NCBI GenBank assembly: GCA_963920705.1
Contig: CAWUCO010000232.1
Location: 124,001-188,000, forward strand
Source: Odiellus spinosus
Lineage: Eukaryota > Arthropoda > Arachnida > Opiliones > Phalangiidae
Direction of reading: 5' to 3'
DNA: 64,000 bases
Numbering within the stretch: position 1 is the first letter of the stretch; each line of letters starts with the position of its first letter. Shown piece after piece: positions 33,901 through 48,154 of this stretch. Below the pieces are notes generated by a model. The model ran no database searches, was not told the origin of the DNA, and saw only the letters and a program-made list of their open reading frames with translations. Both the position numbers and the translations under genes were made by a program.

Positions 33901-35912
33901 CTTAAAAATCAAAAGTTTTGTGTCCATTTGAATCCTATAATCTTGGATTTTTAAGCGTTTTTGCTTAATTTTAACCAATTTTATATTTGTCAAAATTTTG
34001 CAATTTAGACAAAACCAAAGTCATTCGAAAGAGCAATTAATGGACAGTCTAAATAATAAGAGTTTTCAAAAATCCGTTGAAAAACAAGAAAAATATGGCC
34101 AATTCAAGAAATCATACAATATCAAAATAGTCAAATTTCAGATTTTCAAAATTCGCTTTTTGATATTAGATGTTTTTTGAATTGTCCATATTTTCCATGT
34201 TTTTCAACGGATTTTCCAAAACTCTTGATTTTCAGATCGACCAATATTTGCTCTTTCGAGTGGTCTTAATTTTGTCTAAATCGCTTAAAAATCAAAAGTT
34301 TTGTGTCCATTTTAATCCAATAATCTTGGATTTTTAAGTGTTTTTGCTTTATTTTAACCAATTTTATATTTGTCACAATTTTGCAATTTAGACAAAACCA
34401 AAGTCATTCGAAAGAGCAATTAATGGACAGTCTAAATAACAAGAGTTTTCAAAAATCCGTTGAAAAACAAGAAAAATATGGGCAATTAAAGAAATCATAC
34501 AATATCAAAATAGTCAAATTTCAGATTTTCAAAATTCGCTTTTTGATATTAGATGTTTTTTGAATAATCCATATTTTCCATGTTTTTCAACGGATTTTCC
34601 AAAACTTTTGTTTTTTAGATAGACCAATATTTGCTCTTTCGAGTGGTCTTAATTTTGTCTAAATCGCTTAAAAATCAAAAGTTTTGTGTCCATTTTAATC
34701 CAATAATCTTGGATTTTTAAGCGTTTTTGCTTAATTTTAACCAATTTTATATTTGTCACAATTTTGCAATTTAGACAAAACCAAAGTCATTCGAAAGAGC
34801 AATTAATGGACAGTCTAAATAATAAGAGTTTTCAAAAATCCGTTGAAAAACAAGAAAAATATGGCCAATTCAAGAAATCATAGAATATCAAAATAGTCAA
34901 ATTTCAGATTTTAAAAATTCGCTTTTTGATATTAGATGTTTATTAAATTGGCTATATTTTCCATGTTTTTCAACGGATTTTTCAAAACTCTTGTTTTTTA
35001 GATAGACCAATATTTGCTCTTTCGAGTGGTCTTAATTTTGTCTAAATCGCTTAAAAATCAAAAGTTTTGTGTCCATTTGAATCCTATAATTTTGGATTTT
35101 TAAGCGTTTTTGCTTAATTTTAACCAATTTTATATTTGTCACAATTTTGCAATTTAGACAAAACCAAAGTCATTCGAAAGAGCAATTAATGGACAGTCTA
35201 AATAATAAGAGTTTTCAAAAATCCGTTGAAAAACAAGAAAAATATGGCCAATTCAAGAAATCATAGAATATCAAAATAGTCAAATTTCAGATTTTCAAAA
35301 TTCGCTTTTTGATATTAGATGTTTTTTGAATTGTCCATATTTTCCATGTTTTTCAACGGATTTTTCAAAACTATTGTTTTTTAGATAGACCAATATTTGC
35401 TCTTTCGAGTAGTCTTAATTTTGTCTAAATCGCTTAAAAATCAAAAGTTTTGTGTCCATTTGAATTCAATAATCTTGGATTTTTAAGTGTTTTTGCTTTA
35501 TTTTAACCAATTTTATATTTGTCACAATTTTGCAATTTAGACAAAACCAAAGTCATTCGAAAGAGCAATTAATGGACAGTCTAAATAACAAGAGTTTTCA
35601 AAAATCCGTTGAAAAACAAGAAAAATATGGCCAATTCAAGAAATCATACAATATCAAAATAGTCAAATTTCAGATTTTCAAAATTCGCTTTTTGATATTA
35701 GCTGTTTTTTGAATTGTCCATATTTTCCATGTTTTTCAACGGATTTTCCAAAACTCTTGATTTTCAGATAGACCAATATTTGCTCTTTCGAGTGGTCTTA
35801 ATTTTGTCTAAATCGCTTAAAAATCAAAAGTTTTGTGTCCATTTTAATCCAATAATCTTGGATTTTTAAGTGTTTTTGCTTTATTTTAACCAATTTTATA
35901 TTTGTCACAATT
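30960..35912 (+). repeat. Mixed 20-38 kb family monomers
   Basis: Units at 30960, 31330, 31713, 32096, 32479, 32862, 33245, 33615, 33998, 34381, 34764, 35147 and 35530. Units 31713-33997 and 34764-36665 follow the same order (gtttatt(t/a)aattgg unit; tcatag unit(s); gattttc unit; the gaaaaaagag unit; the 'cgctatttg' unit), the first with one extra tcatag unit. Unit 34381 has 'gggcaattaaag' and 'gaataatcc', apparently private. Unit 31713 has 'tccgattaaaaac', which damages its 18-bp box. Confidence 0.78.
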
Positions 35913-38195
35913 TTGCAATTTAGACAAAACCAAAGTCATTCGAAAGAGCAATTAATGGACAGTCTAAATAACAAGAGTTTTCAAAAATCCGTTGAAAAAA
36001 GAGAAAAATATGGCCAATTCAAGAAATCATACAATATCAAAATAGTCAAATTTCAGATTTTCAAAATTCGCTTTTTGAAATTAGATGTTTTTTGAATTGT
36101 CCATATTTTCCATGTTTTTCAACTGATTTTCCAAAACTCTTGATTTTCAGATAGACCAATATTTGCTCTTTCGAGTGGTCTTAATTTTGTCTAAATCGCT
36201 TAAAAATCAAAAGTTTTGTGTCCATTTTAATCCAATAATCTTGGATTGCTTTATTTTAACCAATTTCATATTTGTCACAATTTTGCAATTTAGACAAAAC
36301 CAAAGTCATTCGAAAGAGCAATTAATGGACAGTCTAAATAACAAGAGTTTTCAAAAATCCGTTGAAAAACAAGAAAAATATGGCCAATTCAAGAAATCAT
36401 ACAATATCAAAATAGTCAAATTTCAGATTTTAAAAATTCGCTATTTGATATTAGATGCTTTTTGAATTGTCCATATTTTCCATGTTTTTCAACGGATTTT
36501 CCAAAACTCTTGTTTTTTAGATAGACCAATATTTGCTCTTTCGAGTGGTCTTAATTTTGTCTAAATTGCTTAAAAATCAAAAGTTTTGTGTCCATTTGAA
36601 TCCTATAATCTTGGATTTTTAAGCGTTTTTGCTTAATTTTAACCAATTTTATATTTGTCACAATTTTGCAATTTAGACAAAACCAAAGTCATTCGAAAGA
36701 GCAATTAATGGACAGTCTAAATAATAAGAGTTTTCAAAAATCCGTTGAAAAACAAGAAAAATATGGCCAATTCAAGAAATCATAGAATATCAAAATAGTC
36801 AAATTTCAGATTTTCAAAATTCGCTTTTTGATATTAGATGTTTTTTGAATTGTCCATATTTTCCATGTTTTTCAACGGATTTTCCAAAACTCTTGTTTTT
36901 TAGATAGACCAATATTTGCTCTTTCGAGTAGTCTTAATTTTGTCTAAATCGCTTAAAAATCAAAAGTTTTGTGTCCATTTGAATCCAATAATCTTGGATT
37001 TTTTAGTGTTTTTGCTTTATTTTAACCAATTTTATATTTGTCACAATTTTACAATTTAGACAAAACCAAAGTCATTCGAAAGAGCAATTAATGGACAGTC
37101 TAAATAACAAGAGTTTTCAAAAATCCGTTGAAAAACAAGAAAAATATGGCCAATTCAAGAAATCATACAATATCAAAATAGTCAAATTTCAGATTTTCAA
37201 AATTCGCTTTTTGATATTAGATGTTTTTTGAATTGTCCATATTTTCCATGTTTTTCAACGGATTTTCCAAAACTCTTGATTTTCAGATAGACCAATATTT
37301 GCTCTTTCGAGTGGTCTTAATTTTGTCTAAATCGCTTAAAAATCAAAAGTTTTGTGTCCATTTTAATCCAATAATCTTGGATTTTTAAGTGTTTTTGCTT
37401 TATTTTAACCAATTTTATATTTGTCACAATTTTGCAATTTAGACAAAACCAAAGTCATTCGAAAGAGCAATTAATGGACAGTCCAAATAACAAGAGTTTT
37501 CAAAAATCCGTTGAAAAACAAGAAAAATATGGCCAATTCAAGAAATCATACAATATCAAAATAGTCAAATTTCAGATTTTAAAAATTCGCTTTTTGATAT
37601 TAGATGCTTTTTGAATTGTCCATATTTTCCATGTTTTTCAACGGATTTTCCAAAACTCTTGTTTTTTAGATAGACCAATATTTGCTCTTTGAGTGGTCTT
37701 AATTTTGTCTAAATCGCTTAAAAATCAAAAGTTTTGTGTCCATTTGAATCCAATAATCTTGGATTTTTAAGTGTTTTTGCTTTATTTTAACCAATTTTAT
37801 ATTTGTCACAATTTTGCAATTTAGACAAAACCACAGTCATTCGAAAGAGCAATTAATGGACAGTCTAAATAACAAGAGTTTTCAAAAATCCGTTGAAAAA
37901 CAAGAAAAATATGGCCAATTAAAGAAATCATACAATATCAAAATAGTCAAATTTCAGATTTTAAAAATTCGCTTTTTGATATTAGATTTTTTTGAATTGT
38001 CCATATTTTCCATGTTTTTCAACGGATTTTCCAAAACTCTTGTTTTTTAGATAGACCAATATTTGCTCTTTCGAGTTGTCTTAATTTTGTCTAAATCACT
38101 TAAAAATCAAAAGTTTTGTGTCCATTTTAATCCAATAATCTTGGATTTTTAAGCGTTTTTGCTTAATTTTAACCAATTTTATATTTGTCACAATT
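35913..38195 (+). repeat. Long duplicated segment, right copy (partner 23773-26042)
   Basis: Same unit order and private changes as the left copy, 12,140 bp later. The last unit (37814) departs inside arm 2: after 'gatttttttgaattg' it has ttttttag, gagttgtc and aaatcactt, the latter two matching the unit at 1589 instead of 25674. Confidence 0.8.
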
Positions 38196-41100
38196 TTGCA
38201 ATTTAGACAAAACCAAAGTCATTCGAAAGAGCAATTAATGGACAGTCTAAATAATAAGAGTTTTCAAAAATCCGTTGAAAAACAAGAAAAATATGGCCAA
38301 TTCAAGAAATCATAGAATATCAAAATAGTCAAATTTCAGATTTTCAAAACTCGTTTTTTGATATTAGATGTTTTTTGAATTGTCCATATTTTCCATGTTT
38401 TTCAACGGATTTTCCAAAACTCTTGATTTTCAGATAGACCAATATTTGCTCTTTCGAGTGGTCTTAATTTTGTCTAAATCGCTTAAAAATCAAAAGTTTT
38501 GTGTCCATTTGAATCCTATAATCTCGGATTTTTAAGCGTTTTTGCTTAATTTTAACCAATTTTATATTTGTCACAATTTTGCAATTTAGACAAAACCAAA
38601 GTCATTCGAAAGAGCAATTAATGGACAGTCTAAATAATAAGAGTTTTCAAAAATCCGTTGAAAAACAAGAAAAATATGGCCAATTCAAGAAATCATAGAA
38701 TATCAAAATAGTCAAATTTCAGATTTTAAAAATTCGCTTTTTGATATTAGATGTTTTTTGAATTGGCTATATTTTCCATGTTTTTCAACGGATTTTCCAA
38801 AACTCTTGTTTTTTAGATAGACCAATATTTGCTCTTTCGAGTGGTCTTAATTTTGTCTAAATCGCTTAAAAATCAAAAGTTTTGTGTCCATTTTAATCCA
38901 ATAATCTTGGATTTTTAAGCGTTTTTGCTTAATTTTAACCAATTTTATATTTGTCACAATTTTGCAATTTAGACAAAACCAAAGTCATTCGAAAGAGCAA
39001 TTAATGGACAGTCTAAATAATAAGAGTTTTCATAAATCCGTTGAAAAACAAGAAAAATATGGCCAATTCAAGAAATCATAGAATATCAAAATAGTCAAAT
39101 TTCAGATTTTCAAAATTCGTTTTTTGATATTAGATGTTTTTTGAATTGTCCATATTTTCCATGTTTTTCAACGGATTTTCCAAAACTCTTGATTTTCAGA
39201 TAGACCAATATTTGCTCTTTCGAGTGGTCTTAATTTTGTCTAAATAGCTTAAAAATCAAAAGTTTTGTGTCCATTTTAATCCAATAATCTTGGATTTTTA
39301 AGTGTTTTTGCTTTATTTTAACCAATTTTATATTTGTCACAATTTTGCAATTTAGACAAAACCAAAGTCATACGAAAGAGCAATTAATGGACAGTCTAAA
39401 TAACAAGAGTTTTCAAAAATCCGTTGAAAAACAAGAAAAATATGGCCAATTCAAGAAATCATACAATATCAAAATAGTCAAATTTCAGATTTTAAAAATT
39501 CGCTTTTTGATATTAGATGCTTTTTGAATTGTCCATATTTTCCATGTTTTTCAACGGATTTTCCAAAACTCTTGATTTTCAGATAGACCAAAATTTGCTC
39601 TTTCAAGTGGTCTTAATTTTGTCTAAATCGCTTAAAAATCAAAAGTTTTGTGTCCATTTTAATCCAATAATATTGGATTTTTTAAGCGTTTTTGCTTAAT
39701 TTTAACCAATTTTATATTTGTCACAATTTTGCAATTTAGACAAAACCAAAGTCATTCGAAAGAGCAATTAATGGACAGTCTAAATAATAAGAGTTTTCAA
39801 AAATCCGTTGAAAAACAAGAAAAATATGGCCAATTCAAGAAATCATAGAATATCAAAATAGTCAAATTTCAGATTTTCAAAATTCGTTTTTTGATATTAG
39901 ATGTTTTTTGAATTGTCCATATTTTCCATGTTTTTCAACGGATTTTCCAAAACTCTTGATTTTCAGATAGACCAATATTTGCTCTTTCGAGTGGTCTTAA
40001 TTTTGTCTAAATCGCTTAAAAATCAAAAGTTTTGTGTCCATTTTAATCCAATAATCTTGGATTTTTAAGTGTTTTTGCTTTATTTTAACCAATTTTATAT
40101 TTGTCACAATTTTGCAATTTAGACAAAACCAAAGTCATACGAAAGAGCAATTAATGGACAGTCTAAATAACAAGAGTTTTCAAAAATCCGTTGAAAAACA
40201 AGAAAAATATGGCCAATTCAAGAAATCATACAATATCAAAATAGTCAAATTTCAGATTTTAAAAATTCGCTTTTTGATATTAGATGCTTTTTGAATTGTC
40301 CATATTTTCCATGTTTTTCAACGGATTTTCCAAAACTCTTGATTTTCAGATAGACCAAAATTTGCTCTTTCGAGTGGTCTTAATTTTGTCTAAATCGCTT
40401 AAAAATCAAAAGTTTTGTGTCCATTTGAATCCTATAATCTTGGATTTTTAAGCGTTTTTGCTTAATTTTAACCAATTTTATATTTGTCACAATTTTGCAA
40501 TTTAGACAAAACCAAAGTCATTCGAAAGAGCAATTAATGGACAGTCTAAATAATAAGAGTTTTCAAAAATCCGTTGAAAAACAAGAAAAATATGGCCAAT
40601 TCAAGAAATCATAGAATATCAAAATAGTCAAATTTCAGACTTTCAAAACTCGTTTTTTGATATTAGATGTTTTTTGAATTGTCCATATTTTCCATGTTTT
40701 TCAACGGATTTTCCAAAACTCTTGATTTTCAGATAGACCAATATTTGCTCTTTCGAGTGGTCTTAATTTTGTCTAAATCGCTTAAAAATCAAAAGTTTTG
40801 TGTCCATTTGAATCCTATAATCTCGGATTTTTAAGCGTTTTTGCTTAATTTTAACCAATTTTATATTTGTCACAATTTTGCAATTTAGACAAAACCAAAG
40901 TCATTCGAAAGAGCAATTAATGGACAGTCTAAATAATAAGAGTTTTCAAAAATCCGTTGAAAAACAAGAAAAATATGGCCAATTCAAGAAATCATAGAAT
41001 AACAAAATAGTCAAATTTCAGATTTTAAAAATTCGCTTTTTGATATTAGATGTTTTTTGAATTGGCTATATTTTCCATGTTTTTCAACGGATTTTCCAAA

Positions 41101-42026
41101 ACTCTTGTTTTTTAGATAGACCAATATTTGCTCTTTCGAGTGGTCTTAATTTTGTCTAAATCGCTTAAAAATCAAAAGTTTTGTGTCCATTTTAATCCAA
41201 TAATCTTGGATTTTTAAGCGTTTTTGCTTAATTTTAACCAATTTTATATTTGTCACAATTTTGCAATTTAGACAAAACCAAAGTCATTCGAAAGAACAAT
41301 TAATGGACAGTCTAAATAATAAGAGTTTTCAAAAATCCGTTGAAAAACAAGAAAAATATGGCCAATTCAAGAAATCATAGAATATCAAAATAGTCAAATT
41401 TCAGATTTTCAAAATTTGTTTTTTGATATTAGATGTTTTTTGAATTGTCCATATTTTCCATGTTTTTCAACGGATTTTCCAAAACTCTTGTTTTTTAGAT
41501 AGACCAATATTTGCTCTTTCGAGTGGTCTTAATTTTGTCTAAATCGCTTAAAAATCAAAAGTTTTGTGTCCATTTTAATCCAATAATCTTGGATTTTTAA
41601 GCGTTTTTGCTTAATTTTAACCAATTTTATATTTGTCACAATTTTGCAATTTAGACAAAACCAAAGTCATTCGAAAGAACAATTAATGGACAGTCTAAAT
41701 AATAAGAGTTTTCAAAAATCCGTTGAAAAACAAGAAAAATATGGCCAATTCAAGAAATCATAGAATATCAAAATAGTCAAATTTCAGATTTTCAAAATTC
41801 GTTTTTTGATATTAGATGTTTTTTGAATTGTCCATATTTTCCATGTTTTTCAACGGATTTTCCAAAACTCTTGATTTTCAGATAGACCAATATTTGCTCT
41901 TTCGAGTGGTCTTAATTTTGTCTAAATCGCTTAAAAATCAAAAGTTTTGTGTCCATTTTAATCCAATAATCTTGGATTTTTAAGTGTTTTTGCTTTATTT
42001 TAACCAATTTTATATTTGTCACAATT
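38196..42026 (+). repeat. Monomers with the 'ttcgtttttt' spacer
   Basis: Units at 38196, 38579, 38962, 39345, 39729, 40112, 40495, 40878, 41261 and 41644. Several have cgtttttt in S where others have cgctttt, as the unit at 1972 does, and 'ataatctcgg' in L. The unit at 39345 has an added T ('ggattttttaagcg', near 39676), making it 384 bp and lengthening an ATG-started frame by chance. Units at 41261 and 41644 carry 'gaaagaacaatt'. Confidence 0.8.
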
Positions 42027-44324
42027 TTGCAATTTAGACAAAACCAAAGTCATACGAAAGAGCAATTAATGGACAGTCTAAATAACAAGAGTTTTCAAAA
42101 ATCCGTTGAAAAACAAGAAAAATATGGCCAATTCAAGAAATCATACAATATCAAAATAGTCAAATTTCAGATTTTAAAAATTCGCTTTTTGATATTAGAT
42201 GCTTTTTGAATTGTCCATATTTTCCATGTTTTTCAACGGATTTTCCAAAACTCTTGATTTTCAGATAGACCAAAATTTGCTCTTTCGAGTGGTCTTAATT
42301 TTGTCTAAATCGCTTAAAAATCAAAAGTTGTGTGTCCATTTTAATCCAATAATCTTGGATTTTTAAGCGTTTTTGCTTAATTTTAACCAATTTTATATTT
42401 GTCACAATTTTGCAATTTAGACAAAACCAAAGTCATTCGAAAGAGCAATTAATGGACAGTCTAAATAATAAGAGTTTTCAAAAATCCGTTGAAAAACAAG
42501 AAAAATATGGCCAATTCAAGAAATCATAGAATATCAAAATAGTCAAATTTCAGATTTTCAAAATTCGTTTTTTGATATTAGATGTTTTTTGAATTGTCCA
42601 TATTTTCCATGTTTTTCAACGGATTTTCCAAAACTCTTGATTTTCAGATAGACCAATATTTGCTCTTTCGAGTGGTCTTAATTTTGTCTAAATCGCTTAA
42701 AAATCAAAAGTTTTGTGTCCATTTGAATCCTATAATCTCGGATTTTTAAGCGTTTTTGCTTAATTTTAACCAATTTTATATTTGTCACAATTTTGCAATT
42801 TAGACAAAACCAAAGTCATTCGAAAGAGCAATTAATGGACAGTCTAAATAATAAGAGTTTTCAAAAATCCGTTGAAAAACAAGAAAAATATGGCCAATTC
42901 AAGAAATCATAGAATAACAAAATAGTCAAATTTCAGATTTTAAAAATTCGCTTTTTGATATTAGATGTTTTTTGAATTGGCTATATTTTCCATGTTTTTC
43001 AACGGATTTTCCAAAACTCTTGTTTTTTAGATAGACCAATATTTGCTCTTTCGAGTGGTCTTAATTTTGTCTAAATCGCTTAAAAATCAAAAGTTTTGTG
43101 TCCATTTTAATCCAATAATCTTGGATTTTTAAGCGTTTTTGCTTAATTTTAACCAATTTTATATTTGTCACAATTTTGCAATTTAGACAAAACCAAAGTC
43201 ATTCGAAAGAACAATTAATGGACAGTCTAAATAATAAGAGTTTTCAAAAATCCGTTGAAAAACAAGAAAAATATGGCCAATTCAAGAAATCATAGAATAT
43301 CAAAATAGTCAAATTTCAGATTTTCAAAATTCGTTTTTTGATATTAGATGTTTTTTGAATTGTCCATATTTTCCATGTTTTTCAACGGATTTTCCAAAAC
43401 TCTTGATTTTCAGATAGACCAATATTTGCTCTTTCGAGTGGTCTTAATTTTGTCTAAATCGCTTAAAAATCAAAAGTTTTGTGTCCATTTTAATCCAATA
43501 ATCTTGGATTTTTAAGTGTTTTTGCTTTATTTTAACCAATTTTATATTTGTCACAATTTTGCAATTTAGACAAAACCAAAGTCATACGAAAGAGCAATTA
43601 ATGGACAGTCTAAATAACAAGAGTTTTCAAAAATCCGTTGAAAAACAAGAAAAATATGGCCAATTCAAGAAATCATACAATATCAAAATAGTCAAATTTC
43701 AGATTTTAAAAATTCGCTTTTTGATATTAGATGCTTTTTGAATTGTCCATATTTTCCATGTTTTTCAACGGATTTTCCAAAACTCTTGATTTTCAGATAG
43801 ACCAAAATTTGCTCTTTCGAGTGGTCTTAATTTTGTCTAAATCGCTTAAAAATCAAAAGTTGTGTGTCCATTTTAATCCAATAATCTTGGATTTTTAAGC
43901 GTTTTTGCTTAATTTTAACCAATTTTATATTTGTCACAATTTTGCAATTTAGACAAAACCAAAGTCATTCGAAAGAGCAATTAATGGACAGTCTAAATAA
44001 TAAGAGTTTTCAAAAATCCGTTGAAAAACAAGAAAAATATGGCCAATTCAAGAAATCATAGAATATCAAAATAGTCAAATTTCAGATTTTCAAAATTCGT
44101 TTTTTGATATTAGATGTTTTTTGAATTGTCCATATTTTCCATGTTTTTCAACGGATTTTCCAAAACTCTTGATTTTCAGATAGACCAATATTTGCTCTTT
44201 CGAGTGGTCTTAATTTTGTCTAAATCGCTTAAAAATCAAAAGTTTTGTGTCCATTTTAATCCAATAATCTTGGATTTTTAAGTGTTTTTGCTTTATTTTA
44301 ACCAATTTTATATTTGTCACAATT
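42027..44324 (+). repeat. Four-monomer HOR (1532 bp), first form
   Basis: Units at 42027, 42410, 42793 and 43176 form one HOR; 43559 and 43942 start the next. The private 'aaaagttgtgtgtcc' at 42327 and 43859 lies exactly 1532 bp apart. The unit with 'agaataacaaa' (42793) also occurs at 40878, 1915 bp earlier, where one extra 'gaaagaac' unit is present. Confidence 0.8.
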
Positions 44325-47300
44325 TTGCAATTTAGACAAAACCAAAGTCATACGAAAGAGCAATTAATGGACAGTCTAAATAACAAGAGTTTTCAAAAAT
44401 CCGTTGAAAAACAAGAAAAATATGGCCAATTCAAGAAATCATACAATATCAAAATAGTCAAATTTCAGATTTTAAAAATTCGCTTTTTGATATTAGATGC
44501 TTTTTGAATTGTCCATATTTTCCATGTTTTTCAACGGATTTTCCAAAACTCTTGATTTTCAGATAGACCAAAATTTGCTCTTTCGAGTGGTCTTAATTTT
44601 GTCTAAATCGCTTAAAAATCAAAAGTTTTGTGTCCATTTGAATCCTATAATCTTGGATTTTTAAGCGTTTTTGCTTAATTTTAACCAATTTTATATTTGT
44701 CACAATTTTGCAATTTAGACAAAACCAAAGTCATTCGAAAGAGCAATTAATGGACAGTCTAAATAACAAGAGTTTTCAAAAATCCGTTGAAAAACAAGAA
44801 AAATATGGCCAATTCAAGAAATCATAGAATATCAAAATAGTCAAATTTCAGATTTTCAAAATTCGCTTTTTGATATTAGATGCTTTTTGAATTGTCCATA
44901 TTTTCCATGTTTTTCAATGGATTTTCCAAAACTCTTGATTTTCAGATAGACCAATATTTGCTCTTTCGAGTGGTCTTAATTTTGTCTAAATCGCTTAAAA
45001 ATCAAAAGTTTTGTGTCCATTTGAATCCTATAATCTCGGATTTTTAAGCGTTTTTGCTTAATTTTAACCAATTTTATATTTGTCACAATTTTGCAATTTA
45101 GACAAAACCAAAGTCATTCGAAAGAGCAATTAATGGACAGTCTAAATAATAAGAGTTTTCAAAAATCCGTTGAAAAACAAGAAAAATATGGCCAATTCAA
45201 GAAATCATAGAATATCAAAATAGTCAAATTTCAGATTTTAAAAATTCGCTTTTTGATATTAGATGTTTTTTGAATTGGCTATATTTTCCATGTTTTTCAA
45301 CGGATTTTCCAAAACTCTTGTTTTTTAGATAGACCAATATTTGCTCTTTCGAGTGGTCTTAATTTTGTCTAAATCGCTTAAAAATCAAAAGTTTTGTGTC
45401 CATTTTAATCCAATAATCTTGGATTTTTAAGCGTTTTTGCTTAATTTTAACCAATTTTATATTTGTCACAATTTTGCAATTTAGACAAAACCAAAGTCAT
45501 TCGAAAGAACAATTAATGGACAGTCTAAATAATAAGAGTTTTCAAAAATCCGTTGAAAAACAAGAAAAATATGGCCAATTCAAGAAATCATAGAATATCA
45601 AAATAGTCAAATTTCAGATTTTCAAAATTCGTTTTTTGATATTAGATGTTTTTTGAATTGTCCATATTTTCCATGTTTTTCAACGGATTTTCCAAAACTC
45701 TTGATTTTCAGATAGACCAATATTTGCTCTTTCGAGTGGTCTTAATTTTGTCTAAATCGCTTAAAAATCAAAAGTTTTGTGTCCATTTTAATCCAATAAT
45801 CTTGGATTTTTAAGTGTTTTTGCTTTATTTTAACCAATTTTATATTTGTCACAATTTTGCAATTTAGACAAAACCAAAGTCATACGAAAGAGCAATTAAT
45901 GGACAGTCTAAATAACAAGAGTTTTCAAAAATCCGTTGAAAAACCAGAAAAATATGGCCAATTCAAGAAATCATACAATATCAAAATAGTCAAATTTCAG
46001 ATTTTAAAAATTCGCTTTTTGATATTAGATGCTTTTTGAATTGTCCATATTTTCCATGTTTTTCAACGGATTTTCCAAAACATTTGTTTATTAGATAGAC
46101 CAATATTTGCTCTTTCGAGTGGTCTTAATTTTGTCTAAATCGCTTAAAAATCAAAAGTTTTTTGTCCATTTGAATCCAATAATCTTGGATTTTTAAGTGT
46201 TTTTGCTTTATTTTAACCAATTTTATATTTGTCACAATTTTGCAATTTAGACAAAACCAAAGTCATTCGAAAGAGCAATTAATGGACAGTCTAAATAACA
46301 AGAGTTTTCAAAAATCCGTTGAAAAACAAGAAAAATATGGCCAATTCAAGAAATCATAGAATATCAAAATAGTCAAATTTCAGATTTTCAAAATTCGCTT
46401 TTTGATATTAGATGCTTTTTGAATTGTCCATATTTTCCATGTTTTTCAATGGATTTTCCAAAACTCTTGATTTTCAGATAGACCAATATTTGCTCTTTCG
46501 AGTGGTCTTAATTTTGTCTAAATCGCTTAAAAATCAAAAGTTTTGTGTCCATTTGAATCCTATAATCTCGGATTTTTAAGCGTTTTTGCTTAATTTTAAC
46601 CAATTTTATATTTGTCACAATTTTGCAATTTAGACAAAACCAAAGTCATTCGAAAGAGCAATTAATGGACAGTCTAAATAATAAGAGTTTTCAAAAATCC
46701 GTTGAAAAACAAGAAAAATATGGCCAATTCAAGAAATCATAGAATATCAAAATAGTCAAATTTCAGATTTTAAAAATTCGCTTTTTGATATTAGATGTTT
46801 TTTGAATTGGCTATATTTTCCATGTTTTTCAACGGATTTTCCAAAACTCTTGTTTTTTAGATAGACCAATATTTGCTCTTTCGAGTGGTCTTAATTTTGT
46901 CTAAATCGCTTAAAAATCAAAAGTTTTGTGTCCATTTTAATCCAATAATCTTGGATTTTTAAGCGTTTTTGCTTAATTTTAACCAATTTTATATTTGTCA
47001 CAATTTTGCAATTTAGACAAAACCAAAGTCATTCGAAAGAACAATTAATGGACAGTCTAAATAATAAGAGTTTTCAAAAATCCGTTGAAAAACAAGAAAA
47101 ATATGGCCAATTCAAGAAATCATAGAATATCAAAATAGTCAAATTTCAGATTTTCAAAATTCGTTTTTTGATATTAGATGTTTTTTGAATTGTCCATATT
47201 TTCCATGTTTTTCAACGGATTTTCCAAAACTCTTGATTTTCAGATAGACCAATATTTGCTCTTTCGAGTGGTCTTAATTTTGTCTAAATCGCTTAAAAAT

Positions 47301-48154
47301 CAAAAGTTTTGTGTCCATTTTAATCCAATAATCTTGGATTTTTAAGTGTTTTTGCTTTATTTTAACCAATTTTATATTTGTCACAATTTTGCAATTTAGA
47401 CAAAACCAAAGTCATACGAAAGAGCAATTAATGGACAGTCTAAATAACAAGAGTTTTCAAAAATCCGTTGAAAAACCAGAAAAATATGGCCAATTCAAGA
47501 AATCATACAATATCAAAATAGTCAAATTTCAGATTTTAAAAATTCGCTTTTTGATATTAGATGCTTTTTGAATTGTCCATATTTTCCATGTTTTTCAACG
47601 GATTTTCCAAAACATTTGTTTATTAGATAGACCAATATTTGCTCTTTCGAGTGGTCTTAATTTTGTCTAAATCGCTTAAAAATCAAAAGTTTTTTGTCCA
47701 TTTGAATCCAATAATCTTGGATTTTTAAGTGTTTTTGCTTTATTTTAACCAATTTTATATTTGTCACAATTTTGCAATTTAGACAAAACCAAAGTCATTC
47801 GAAAGAGCAATTAATGGACAGTCTAAATAACAAGAGTTTTCAAAAATCCGTTGAAAAACAAGAAAAATATGGCCAATTCAAGAAATCATAGAATATCAAA
47901 ATAGTCAAATTTCAGATTTTCAAAATTCGCTTTTTGATATTAGATGCTTTTTGAATTGTCCATATTTTCCATGTTTTTCAATGGATTTTCCAAAACTCTT
48001 GATTTTCAGATAGACCAATATTTGCTCTTTCGAGTGGTCTTAATTTTGTCTAAATCGCTTAAAAATCAAAAGTTTTGTGTCCATTTTAATCCAATAATCT
48101 TGGATTTTTAAGTGTTTTTGCTTTATTTTAACCAATTTTATATTTGTCACAATT
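44325..48154 (+). repeat. Four-monomer HOR (1532 bp), second form, two and a half copies
   Basis: Order: atacg unit; unit with tcatag and 'tttcaatgg'; unit with gaattggct and ctcgg before it; 'gaaagaac' unit. Full copies begin at 44325 and 45857, and a half copy at 47389. From 45857 the first unit also has 'gaaaaaccag', 'aacatttg' with 'tttattag', and 'agttttttgtcc'. Confidence 0.85.
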
